From Halococcus salifodinae DSM 8989 (lineage in GTDB: Archaea; Halobacteriota; Halobacteria; Halobacteriales; Halococcaceae), in assembly GCF_000336935.1 (NCBI RefSeq), contig NZ_AOME01000054.1:106770-170769 (forward strand): a stretch of 64,000 bases of DNA. Reading direction: 5' to 3'. A program made the position numbers and the translations under genes. Position 1 is the stretch's first letter; the number at the start of each line of letters is the position of its first letter. This document shows, piece by piece, positions 37,457 to 45,978 of the stretch. Under the pieces are notes generated by a model that made no database searches, was not told the origin of the DNA, and saw only the letters and a program-made list of their open reading frames with translations.

Positions 37457-38608
37457 ATGCAAATCACCGGTTACGAACTGTACGAAGTCCCGCCGCGCTG
37501 GCTCTTCCTCAAGATCGAGACGAGCACGGGGCTGGTGGGGTGGGGCGAGCCGATCGTCGAGGGGCGCGCGAAGACGGTACGAACGGCGGTCGAGGAACTG
37601 CTCGACAGCTACCTCGTCGGCAAGGACCCGCTCCGCATCGAGGACCACTGGCAGGCGATGTACCGCGGCGGGTTCTACCGTGGTGGCCCGATCTTGATGA
37701 GCGCGATCGCGGGCGTCGACCAGGCGCTCTGGGACATCAAGGGTCGTCACTACGAGGCTCCGGTCTACGATCTGCTCGGTGGCAAGAGCCGGGAGAGGAT
37801 TCGGGTGTACAAGTGGATCGGCGGGGATCGACCGGGTGACGTCGCAAGCGAGGCGACCCGGCTCGCGGAGGCCGGCTACACCGCCTTGAAGATGGACGCA
37901 ACCAACCAGACCCGCCACGTCGAGGGGCGCGAGGTGCTAGAGGGGATCGTCTCGCGGATCGAGCACGTTCGGAGCGAGGTCGACGACGCGGTGGACATGG
38001 CGGTCGACTGTCGCGGTCGGGTCTCGAAGTCGATGGCGAAGACGTTGACCCGCCGGCTGACCGAGTTCGACCTGCTGTTCGTCGAGGAGCCGGTGTTGCC
38101 GGAGAACCTCGAATACCTCCCCGTGATCGCGAACCAGTCGGGCACTCCGCTCGCCGCGGGCGAACGGCTCTACTCGCGGTGGGACTACCAGCCGGTGTTC
38201 GAGGACGGCGCGATCGACGTGATCCAACCCGACGTCTCCCACGCTGGCGGCATCTCCGAGATGCGTCGACTGGCGAGCGCCGCCGAGACCCACGATGTCG
38301 CGGTCGCGCCCAACTGCCCGCTCGGGCCGATCGCGCTCGCGTCCTCGCTCCAGGTCGTGACCCACGCCCCGAACTTCCTCGTTCAGGATCACGGGTTCGA
38401 CGTCCATTCGGACGCGCGGGGGCCCGCCCACGAGTACCTCGCGGGAGAGTCGCCGTTCGTGTTCGACGACGGCTATCTCGACACGCTCGACGGCCCTGGA
38501 CTGGGTATCGAGATCGACGAGTCGGTGGTCGCGGAGAAATCCGCGATGGAGACCGACTGGCACAACCCCATCTGGCGGCACGAGGACGGCAGCATCGCCG
38601 ACTGGTGA
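37457..38608 (+). CDS. DgoD-like enolase-superfamily sugar acid dehydratase, catalytic His replaced
   Basis: A 383-aa protein that matches E. coli D-galactonate dehydratase (DgoD, 382 aa) along its length: PPRWLFLKIETSTGLVGWGEP, YRGGFYRGGPILMSAIAGVDQALWDIKG, FVEEPVLPENLEYLP, AAGERLYSRWDYQPV, QPDVSHAGGISE and the C-terminal NPIWRHEDGSIADW. The metal-ligand Asp184 is kept, but the two catalytic histidines of DgoD are not: D-F-H is D-C-R here (Arg186) and P-H-C is P-N-C (Asn286). Substrate or chemistry may therefore differ. Start: ATG 37457 matches the family N-terminus; ATG 37439 is also in frame. Confidence 0.9.
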   Translation: MQITGYELYEVPPRWLFLKIETSTGLVGWGEPIVEGRAKTVRTAVEELLDSYLVGKDPLRIEDHWQAMYRGGFYRGGPILMSAIAGVDQALWDIKGRHYEAPVYDLLGGKSRERIRVYKWIGGDRPGDVASEATRLAEAGYTALKMDATNQTRHVEGREVLEGIVSRIEHVRSEVDDAVDMAVDCRGRVSKSMAKTLTRRLTEFDLLFVEEPVLPENLEYLPVIANQSGTPLAAGERLYSRWDYQPVFEDGAIDVIQPDVSHAGGISEMRRLASAAETHDVAVAPNCPLGPIALASSLQVVTHAPNFLVQDHGFDVHSDARGPAHEYLAGESPFVFDDGYLDTLDGPGLGIEIDESVVAEKSAMETDWHNPIWRHEDGSIADW

Positions 38609-38717
38609 CCGCGAGGATCGTGTCGGAGTTGGTACGGACTTACTGGATCACTGACATCCTCACCGAGCGTTCCGCTGATCGGTCCTGGTGAACGGGTTCG
38701 CCATCGACCGCGTGGCG

Positions 38718-39500
38718 TCACTCAACCCAGCCGCGGTAGGCGGTGTTGATCTCGATGACGCCGGCGACGTTCTGGAGAGCCTGGGGGAACTCCTCCTCAA
38801 AGATTTCGTCCGAGATGTTCGCGGTGGAACTGCTCACGCTGAGCGCGCCGAGGAGGCCCCCGGCGTCGGTGACGAGGGGGGTCGAAACACACCGGACGCC
38901 CTCGAACTGTTCGTTATCGTCAAACGCGATCCCCCGGGAACGGACGTCGGCTATCTCCGCGCGCAGGGTCGCCGGGTCCACGATGGTGTTTCGGGTGTGT
39001 CGCGTCAGCTCTCCTCGTTCGAGGAACCCATCGAGGGACGAGTCGTCAAGGGCGGCGAGCATCGCCTTCCCCGCGGCGGTGCTATGGAGATCCTCGCGCG
39101 TGCCGAGCGTGGTTGGGATCTCCTCGGGAGGGCGTTCCGAGGACTGATACAGCGTGACGGCGTACCCGTTGCGCTCGACGACGAGTCGGGCGGTCTCGCC
39201 GGTGGTGGCCGCGAGCCTGTCGACGCCTTCCTTTCCGGACTGAAACACCGCCTCGCGCTCGCGGGCCGCGCCGCCATACGAGAGCGGCCGGAGGCCGAGG
39301 CGGTAGGTTCCATCGACCTGCTGGACGAACCCGTGTCGCCGGAGGGTCGTCAAGTAGTGATGGACGGTGGCCTTCGAGAGACCGACCGCCTCGCCCAACT
39401 CCGTGACCCCTGCGGTCTCCCGAGCGAGGAGTTCGTCGAGGATGCGAACCGCGTTGTCGACCGAGTTGATCGTCTTCGCGCCGTCGGCGTCCGGGGTCAT
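38718..39500 (-). CDS. IclR family transcriptional regulator
   Basis: A 260-aa regulator, paralogue of the one at 32004. The winged helix-turn-helix is NAVRILDELLARETAGVTELGEAVGLSKATVHHYLTTLRRHGFV (about 15-60), written here as separate blocks VGLSKATVHHYLTTL and HGFVQQVDGTYRLGL. The effector domain contains HSTAAGKAMLAALD. It converges on the DgoD-like gene and is co-directional with the upstream Gfo/Idh/MocA gene, 54 bp away. Confidence 0.92.
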   Translation of the reverse strand: MTPDADGAKTINSVDNAVRILDELLARETAGVTELGEAVGLSKATVHHYLTTLRRHGFVQQVDGTYRLGLRPLSYGGAAREREAVFQSGKEGVDRLAATTGETARLVVERNGYAVTLYQSSERPPEEIPTTLGTREDLHSTAAGKAMLAALDDSSLDGFLERGELTRHTRNTIVDPATLRAEIADVRSRGIAFDDNEQFEGVRCVSTPLVTDAGGLLGALSVSSSTANISDEIFEEEFPQALQNVAGVIEINTAYRGWVE

Positions 39501-39554
39501 GTCGGGGGTTGTGCGTGTCGATATAAATATCCGGCCCTCGTCGCGGGTCGTGAT

Positions 39555-40619
39555 TCACTCGCTTTCGGCATAGATACAGTCGACGACGTGCTGGACGGCG
39601 AGCGCCTGTTCGGTGGTGTTCATCGATGGTGGAGCGTCCTCGGTGATCGCCGTCGTGAACGCGCGCAACTGCTCTCGGTACGGATCGTTCGAGTTCACCG
39701 TGACGGAAGCGTCGAGGTAGTGATCCATGCCGCCCGTGTTTGCGCCGTAAAATCGGAGGCTCTGGTCGACCTCGGCCATACCGTTGAGGCGATCGGTGAT
39801 GTCGAGTACCGCGCCACCCTCGGTGCCGTAGAGCTGGTATCTGTGGACCGACTCGGCGTTGGCCGCCCACGCGACTTCGAGCGTTGCGGTGGTCCCGTCC
39901 TCGTAGGTCAAAAATCCCGACGCCGAGTCCTCGACGTCGAACATGTTCGCGTCGGCGTCCTCGCCCCACATGTCGAGGTAGGCGTAGGATTCGCGGTGGC
40001 CGAAGTCCTGACGCGTCGTGGCGGCGACGTCGTCGATCACCGGCGCGTCGAGAAAGTGGTCGAGGAGGTCGATCAAGTGAATGCCGATATCGATCACCGC
40101 GCCGCCGCCGGCGATCTCCGAGGAGGTGTACCACGACCCGCGACCCGGCACCCCACGCCGCCGGATGTACGCCGCCTGAACGTGCCTGATCTCTCCGAGG
40201 TATCCCTCGTCGATGTACCACTTGAGGACCTTACAGACGTTCAAAAATCGGTTTTGGAAGCCGACCATGCAGAGACAGTCCGTTTCGCGCGCGATCTCGG
40301 CGATCCGTTCGGCGCTTTCGAGGGTGTGAGCCAGTGGCTTCTCGACAAACACGTCGAACCCGCGCTCCATCGCTGCCGTGGCGACCGGCTCGTGGAATTT
40401 GTTCGGTGTCGTGACGAGAACGCCATCGAGGTCGCGTTCGAAGAGTTCGGCGGGGCGTTCGAACACCCCGGTACCGACGCGGCGCTCGAACTCCTTGCGG
40501 GCGTCCGGGCTCGCGTCCGAACCGTAGACGGTGTGGCCGAACTCGGTGAGGATTTCCGCCCGGAGGAGACCGTAGGTCCCGAGCCCCGCGACCCCGATTT
40601 CGAGCGTGTCCTCGGTCAT
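39555..40619 (-). CDS. Gfo/Idh/MocA family oxidoreductase
   Basis: A 354-aa NAD(P)-dependent sugar dehydrogenase. The N-terminal Rossmann motif is IGVAGLGTYGLLRAEIL; the cofactor-domain signature FVEKPLAHTLESAERI holds the EKP motif; the C-terminal domain has GGGAVIDIGIHLIDLLDHFL with the usual D..H pair. Substrate unknown. It starts about 100 bp from the left end of the insertion sequence and precedes the IclR gene. Confidence 0.9.
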   Translation of the reverse strand: MTEDTLEIGVAGLGTYGLLRAEILTEFGHTVYGSDASPDARKEFERRVGTGVFERPAELFERDLDGVLVTTPNKFHEPVATAAMERGFDVFVEKPLAHTLESAERIAEIARETDCLCMVGFQNRFLNVCKVLKWYIDEGYLGEIRHVQAAYIRRRGVPGRGSWYTSSEIAGGGAVIDIGIHLIDLLDHFLDAPVIDDVAATTRQDFGHRESYAYLDMWGEDADANMFDVEDSASGFLTYEDGTTATLEVAWAANAESVHRYQLYGTEGGAVLDITDRLNGMAEVDQSLRFYGANTGGMDHYLDASVTVNSNDPYREQLRAFTTAITEDAPPSMNTTEQALAVQHVVDCIYAESE

Positions 40620-40709
40620 AGCTGAACCTCCGGAGCGAGCGTAATACGGGTTTCGACCATCGAGGTTCGAAAATTGTTTGCCAATATCAAACGAACTGGA
40701 AGGGCTTCA

Positions 40710-40718
40710 CACTCACAC
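40710..40718 (+). repeat. Target-site duplication, left copy (CACTCACAC)
   Basis: Nine bases bordering the left inverted repeat, repeated exactly at 41656-41664 on the right. This marks the insertion as target duplication of 9 bp. Confidence 0.9.
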
Positions 40719-41655
40719 GGCTCTATTGAATCCGCAGAGGGCAACGGGATTCACGGTTTGAGGGCTAGTTCGAGGTTGTAGACCGCGGCGGTGAGCGTGA
40801 TCTCGCGGAACTGGCGGTACCATGCTCGCGCTCGGACGGCGGAGCCGTACGAGCGCTTGATCACCGAGTTCACGGTCTCACAGATCGACCGCTGGTTGTA
40901 GAGTTCGTCCTCGATCCGCGCGTTGTGTGCGTGATCGTACGGCGCGAAGACACGGTGTTTGATCAGTGGACGCACGTCTTCGGCATGCAACTCCTCGCGG
41001 AAGCTCATATCATCGTATCCCTTGTCGGCGGCCAGACTGAGCAGGTCGCCTGCGTTCCGCAGGGCGACCTGCGGGCCAACGTTCGTTCCGTTGGGCCACT
41101 TCGCACTACAGTGAACGTCGATAACCGCGCCCTGCGCGGTATCGACGAGAAACGTGGCCTGAACGGTCTGTACATCTCGCTCACACCGCTTGAGATAGTG
41201 ACTCGATGCTTCTCTGCGGTCGAAGTAGGTGGCATCGATGGCGGCGTGACCGGACTGGTCGAGCAGCTCCGACGAGAGTCGGAGCAGCTCTCGCCAGACA
41301 GTCATCGGCGCTCGATCAAGGGACCTGCACAGCGCAGATGGACCAAGGAACTCGCCGCGCTCGAGGACGAGCGCGGCTCGTACGCGTTCCATCTCTTCAG
41401 CCCAATCGAGGACTTCGACGAGTGTCGCGTCCATGTGTTCGCGGAGAAAGTGCAAGACGGCGTGCTTCCAGCCGGCAACTCCGTTGCCGGCGGGATGGCT
41501 GATCTGCATCAGCGCTGCATCAGTAAGTTTTCGTGCGATCGAGACAGCCTGTTTGACGAAGCGGAAGAGAATCTTCTGCACAAAGACTCCTCTTCCGCTT
41601 CGTCTCAATCGTTCTGACGACTCACCCCGACGCCGTCGGCGGATTCAATAGAGCC
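40719..41655 (-). mobile_element. IS5-type insertion sequence, 937 bp, intact
   Basis: The ends are perfect 17-bp inverted repeats (GGCTCTATTGAATCCGC at 40719-40735 and its complement at 41639-41655). They are flanked by a perfect 9-bp direct repeat, CACTCACAC, at 40710-40718 and 41656-41664. A single transposase gene fills the element. Intact ends, exact target duplication and full-length transposase indicate a recent insertion between the Gfo/Idh/MocA gene and the aldehyde dehydrogenase gene. Confidence 0.95.
40751..41581 (-). CDS. IS5 family transposase
   Basis: DDE transposase of the common haloarchaeal IS5-type group, about 276 aa. Catalytic acids are visible in HAAIDATYFDRREASSHYLKR, LLSLAADKGYDDMSFR and the C-terminal ARIEDELYNQRSICETVNSVIKRSYG region holding the late Glu. 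I chose the GTG at 41579-41581, giving a start MQKILFRF; a TTG at 41608 would add 9 residues. The reading frame is uninterrupted, so the element may be active. Confidence 0.9.
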   Translation of the reverse strand: MQKILFRFVKQAVSIARKLTDAALMQISHPAGNGVAGWKHAVLHFLREHMDATLVEVLDWAEEMERVRAALVLERGEFLGPSALCRSLDRAPMTVWRELLRLSSELLDQSGHAAIDATYFDRREASSHYLKRCERDVQTVQATFLVDTAQGAVIDVHCSAKWPNGTNVGPQVALRNAGDLLSLAADKGYDDMSFREELHAEDVRPLIKHRVFAPYDHAHNARIEDELYNQRSICETVNSVIKRSYGSAVRARAWYRQFREITLTAAVYNLELALKP

Positions 41656-41782
41656 CACTCACACAGACACACCCGTCATGACATCTCGATTCAAAAAAAA
41701 CGTCGCGGCGGGTCAGTCGATTGCCACGGCATTTATTCGGTCCAAAGTAAATCTTTTACCGATTCGACCCCAACCATCGTGC

Positions 41783-43213
41783 ATGGCTACCACATCAACG
41801 GCGCACGACGAACGGGCCTACATCGACGGGCAGTGGGAGAGCGGCGACGGCGTCATCGAAGTAAATGATCTCGCCGAGGGTGGCGTATTCGCCCGAATCA
41901 CCGCAACGAGCCCGCTCCAGGCCGAAGCAGCGCTCGATGCGGCAGAGGGTGCACAGCCATCGATGGCCGCCTCGACGATTCCCGAGCGGGTGGCGTGGCT
42001 CGAAGCCATCGCCGCAGGCCTGCGCGACCGGAAGGACGAACTCGCAGACGTGATCGTTCGCGAGGCGGGCAAGCCGATCGCGAGCGCGCGCGGCGAGGTC
42101 GAGTCGGCCGCCGAGCGATTCGAGCGCGCGGTCGAGGAGGCCCGAGGGCTAAAGGGCGAGTTCCGGCCGGGGACGACCGCCGGGCACGAGGGTTGGGAGG
42201 CGATCACCAAGCCCGAACCCCGCGGAACCGTGCTCTGCATCACGCCGTACAACTACCCGCTTTCGACGACCGCGCTCCAGGTCGCGCCCGCGCTCGCGGC
42301 CGGCAACAGCGTCGTGCTCAAACCTGCGAGCAAAACCCCCGTGAGCGCCGCGATCCTGACCGACGTCATCGCTGCGACCGACGTTCCGGCAGGCGGGTTC
42401 AACTTCGTTCCGGGGCACGCGAGCACGATCGGCGACGTGCTCGCTGGTTCGGATCAGATCGATGCGATCGCGATGACCGGCTCGTCGGGCGCAGGCGAAC
42501 ACGTCGCCCGCCAGAGTGGGATCGTGAACCTCCACATGGAGCTCGGGGGCAACGCGCCCGCCGTGGTCTTTCCCGACGCCGACCTCGATGCAGCCGCCGC
42601 GGCGTGTGCGAAAGGCGGGCTCAAGTACGCCGGCCAGCGGTGTTCGGCGGTCAGCCGCGTGCTGGTCCACGAGTCGATCCACGACGATCTCGTCGAGCGG
42701 ATCGAGAGCGAGATGGACGCCTACCCCACCGGCGATCTGTTCGAGGAGGAAACGGCTCTCGGACCGCTCATCAGCGACGAGCAGGCTGACTGGGTCGAGG
42801 AGCTCGTCACCGACGCCACCGATCGGGGTGGCGAGATCGTTCGCGGCGGCGGGCGCGACGGCCAGTTCGTCGAGCCGACGCTGCTCGGCGGGGTTCCCGA
42901 GACCGCACGCCTCGTCACCGAGGAGCAGTTCGGCCCCGTGATCCCGGTGACGACGTTCGCCGACGAGGACCACGCCATCGAGATCGCCAACGGCACCGAC
43001 CTCGCACTCGACGGCTGCGTCTTTACGACTGAGTACGACCGCGCGCTCCGGGTTGCCGAACGGATCGACGCCGGCGCAGTCCGGATCAACGGCGCGCCCT
43101 CCCACGGTCTCGGCGACATCCCGTTCGGCGGGAACGAGGACTCGGGGATCGGGCGCGAGGGCATCGGGACGAGTATCGAAGGGTTCATTCGATACAAGAG
43201 TATCGTGCTCTAA
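41783..43213 (+). CDS. Aldehyde dehydrogenase (GapN-like)
   Basis: NAD(P)-dependent aldehyde dehydrogenase, 476 aa. ALDH motifs: ITPYNYPLSTTALQVAPALAAGNSVVLKPASKTP, MTGSSGAGEHV (cofactor), MELGGNAPAVVF with the general base Glu, and KYAGQRCSAVSRV with the nucleophile Cys287. The GQRCSAVSRV form is close to non-phosphorylating glyceraldehyde-3-phosphate dehydrogenase (GapN). This would oxidise glyceraldehyde-3-phosphate or another aldehyde of sugar breakdown. It is followed by ppc after only 7 bp, so co-transcription is likely. Confidence 0.9.
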   Translation: MATTSTAHDERAYIDGQWESGDGVIEVNDLAEGGVFARITATSPLQAEAALDAAEGAQPSMAASTIPERVAWLEAIAAGLRDRKDELADVIVREAGKPIASARGEVESAAERFERAVEEARGLKGEFRPGTTAGHEGWEAITKPEPRGTVLCITPYNYPLSTTALQVAPALAAGNSVVLKPASKTPVSAAILTDVIAATDVPAGGFNFVPGHASTIGDVLAGSDQIDAIAMTGSSGAGEHVARQSGIVNLHMELGGNAPAVVFPDADLDAAAAACAKGGLKYAGQRCSAVSRVLVHESIHDDLVERIESEMDAYPTGDLFEEETALGPLISDEQADWVEELVTDATDRGGEIVRGGGRDGQFVEPTLLGGVPETARLVTEEQFGPVIPVTTFADEDHAIEIANGTDLALDGCVFTTEYDRALRVAERIDAGAVRINGAPSHGLGDIPFGGNEDSGIGREGIGTSIEGFIRYKSIVL

Positions 43214-43220
43214 CAACACG

Positions 43221-45908
43221 ATGACGCTACACAATCGCACGGTTGAGCGGGACGTTCGGGAACTCGGCGCGCTGGTTGGCGAGGTGCTCGAAACACAGAC
43301 CTCGACCGACGCGTTCGAGACGGTCGAAGAGCTCCGTACCACCGCCATCGACTACCGCAACGGCGAGATCGACTCGCGCAACGGCCTCGATCGCACACTG
43401 GGCGGCCTCGAACCCGAGACCGCCGTCACGGTCGCGCGCGCGTTCACGACCTATTTCGAGATGGTGAACCTCGCCGAGGAACGCGAGCGGGTCCGAGCCA
43501 TCCGGACCGCCTCCCAAGAGGGATCGCTCGCCGACAGTTTGAGCGCCGCCGTCGAGAGTCTCGCCGACCGCGATCCCGAGGTCGTCGAGCGGATCCTTGG
43601 CGACGTGCTGATCGAGCCGACCTTCACTGCTCACCCCACGGAGGCCCACCGCAAGACGGTGAAAGCGAAACTCCGGACCATCGCCGACCACCTCGTCGCA
43701 CTCGACGAGCGCCGGTTGACCGACACCGAGTGCGCACAGCTCGAGGCCGCACTCGAAGCCCAGGTCACGAGCCTCTGGGGCACCCGCCAGATCCGCGAGC
43801 GCCAGCCCGAACCGCTCGATGAGGCGCGAAACGTCCACTGGTATCTCGAGAACACTCTCTTCGATACGACTGGCGAGGTCTACCGCGAGATCGAGGACAC
43901 GCTCGGGGCGGAGTTCGACGATATCGGAGTGCCCAAACTCTTCGAATTCCGATCGTGGGCCGGCAGCGACCGCGACGGCAACCCCTACGTCACCCCCGAG
44001 GTGACGAGCGAGACCCTCGCGCGACAGCGCCGCAGTGTTCTGGAGAAGTATCAGGAAGCGCTCGCCGATCTGTCGAGCGTGCTCGCCCACGACGCCGACC
44101 GGCTCGACACGGGCGAGGCGTTCGACGATCGGCTCGCCGCGAACCGCAAGCGCTTCCCCACGCTCGCCGATCAGGCCCGCGAGCGCTACCCCGACGAACC
44201 CTACCGTCAGCACCTCCGACTGATGGGCGAGCGTCTCGAACGCATCGGCGACGTCCGCCCGAACGGGTACGACGAGGTGGCCGAGTTCACCGCCGATCTC
44301 GACGCGCTGGCGACGAGCCTCCAGGCGAACGGCGGTGAGCGGATCGCCGCGGTCCACGTCGACCCGCTCGAACGCCAGGCCCACACATTTGGATTCTGCC
44401 TCGCGGGTCTCGACCTCCGGGATCACCAGGAAAAACACACCGAGGCGATCACTGCGGCACTCGGCCGCGAGGACATCGCCTATGAATCGCTCGACGAGGA
44501 CGAGCGCGTCGAACTCCTGACCGAGGCCATCCTCCAGGACGCGCCGCTGATCGACGTCACCGATCGCGAGGGATTGTTCGACCCCGCTGCACGCGTGCTC
44601 GAACGGTTCGACCGGCTGAACGACTGGCAGCGCGAGTACGGCGCGGACGCCATCGACACCTACTGCATCTCGATGGCGGAGAAGCCGAGTCACGTGCTCG
44701 AAGTCCTGTTCCTCGCCGATCAGGCGGGCGCGGTCGAGCTCCCCGAATATTGTGGAATCGATGTCGTGCCGCTGCTCGAAACCGAGGCCGCCCTCGACGG
44801 CGCGCGCGAGATCATGGAGACGCTGTTCGACAACGAGGCGTACGGCCAGGCGCTCGCCGCGCGCGGCAACCTCCAGGAAGTGATGTTGGGCTACTCCGAC
44901 TCGAACAAGGAGAACGGCTTCTTCGCGGCGAACTGGGACCTCTACCGCAACCAGCGCCGACTCGCCGACATCGTGGACGATCACGATGTCGACCTCCGGC
45001 TGTTCCACGGCCGTGGTGGCTCGATCTCGCGGGGTGGCGGCCCGATGAACGAGGCGCTGCTTGCGCTGCCGAACGAGACCGTCACCGGCCAGGTCAAGTT
45101 CACCGAGCAGGGCGAGGCGATCGCGGAGAAGTACGCCAACCCACGCATCGCCGAGCGCAATCTCGAACAGATGCTGAACGCCCAGATTCGCGCACGGGCG
45201 CAGGCGCTCGATCAGCCCAAAGACGACGTGCCGGAGGAGTGGCTCGACGCGGCCGCGACGATCGCCGACGCGGCGCGGACGGCGTATCAGGACCTGCTCA
45301 CCATGGATGGGTTCGTCTCGTACTTCGAGCAGGCCACGCCCATCACGGTGATCGAGGAGCTCAACATGGGCTCGCGGCCGGCGTCGCGGTCGGGCGAGCG
45401 CACCGTTGAGGACCTCCGGGCGATTCCGTGGGTGTTCTCGTGGACCCAGTCGCGGTGCATTCTGCCTGGCTGGTACGGCCTCGGGGCGGGGATCGAGGCC
45501 TACCTCGACGAGGGCGGTTCGACGGACACGCTCCAGGCGATGTACGACGACTGGGCCTTTTTCCGGACGACGATCGACAACGCCGCGCTCGCGCTCGCGC
45601 GCACCGACATGGAGATCGCGGGTGAGTACGCCGCGGTCGCCGACGACGACCTCGAAGCACGCTTTTTCCCGGTGTTCGAGGCGGAGTACGAGCGGGCCGC
45701 CGACCTCGCCACGACCATCGGCGACCGTGACGACCTCGTGAACCGTGGGTGGCTCCGCGAGAGCCTCCGTCGCCGGAACCCCTACGTCGACCCGCTGAAC
45801 GTGCTCCAGACCCACCTGTTGGATCGTGAGCACCGGACCGAGACCGAAAAGCGGGCACTGCGCCTGACGGTCAAGGGGATCGCCGCCGGCATGAAGAACA
45901 CCGGGTAG
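43221..45908 (+). CDS. ppc: Phosphoenolpyruvate carboxylase
   Basis: Bacterial-type PEP carboxylase, 895 aa, producing oxaloacetate from PEP and bicarbonate (anaplerosis). The catalytic histidine lies in EPTFTAHPTEAHRKTV. Other signatures are FRSWAGSDRDGNPYV, LGYSDSNKENGFFAANW, LFHGRGGSISRGGGPMNEALL and the C-terminal RRNPYVDPLNVLQ. The ATG at 43221 begins directly after the aldehyde dehydrogenase stop, so the much longer upstream open frame is antisense or alternate-frame to that gene. Confidence 0.97.
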   Translation: MTLHNRTVERDVRELGALVGEVLETQTSTDAFETVEELRTTAIDYRNGEIDSRNGLDRTLGGLEPETAVTVARAFTTYFEMVNLAEERERVRAIRTASQEGSLADSLSAAVESLADRDPEVVERILGDVLIEPTFTAHPTEAHRKTVKAKLRTIADHLVALDERRLTDTECAQLEAALEAQVTSLWGTRQIRERQPEPLDEARNVHWYLENTLFDTTGEVYREIEDTLGAEFDDIGVPKLFEFRSWAGSDRDGNPYVTPEVTSETLARQRRSVLEKYQEALADLSSVLAHDADRLDTGEAFDDRLAANRKRFPTLADQARERYPDEPYRQHLRLMGERLERIGDVRPNGYDEVAEFTADLDALATSLQANGGERIAAVHVDPLERQAHTFGFCLAGLDLRDHQEKHTEAITAALGREDIAYESLDEDERVELLTEAILQDAPLIDVTDREGLFDPAARVLERFDRLNDWQREYGADAIDTYCISMAEKPSHVLEVLFLADQAGAVELPEYCGIDVVPLLETEAALDGAREIMETLFDNEAYGQALAARGNLQEVMLGYSDSNKENGFFAANWDLYRNQRRLADIVDDHDVDLRLFHGRGGSISRGGGPMNEALLALPNETVTGQVKFTEQGEAIAEKYANPRIAERNLEQMLNAQIRARAQALDQPKDDVPEEWLDAAATIADAARTAYQDLLTMDGFVSYFEQATPITVIEELNMGSRPASRSGERTVEDLRAIPWVFSWTQSRCILPGWYGLGAGIEAYLDEGGSTDTLQAMYDDWAFFRTTIDNAALALARTDMEIAGEYAAVADDDLEARFFPVFEAEYERAADLATTIGDRDDLVNRGWLRESLRRRNPYVDPLNVLQTHLLDREHRTETEKRALRLTVKGIAAGMKNTG

Positions 45909-45978
45909 CTCGGTTCCGTCGCTTCACTAACTGACCATCGGGAGAAACCGTTTTACCGCCGACCCGAGATGCAGGACT

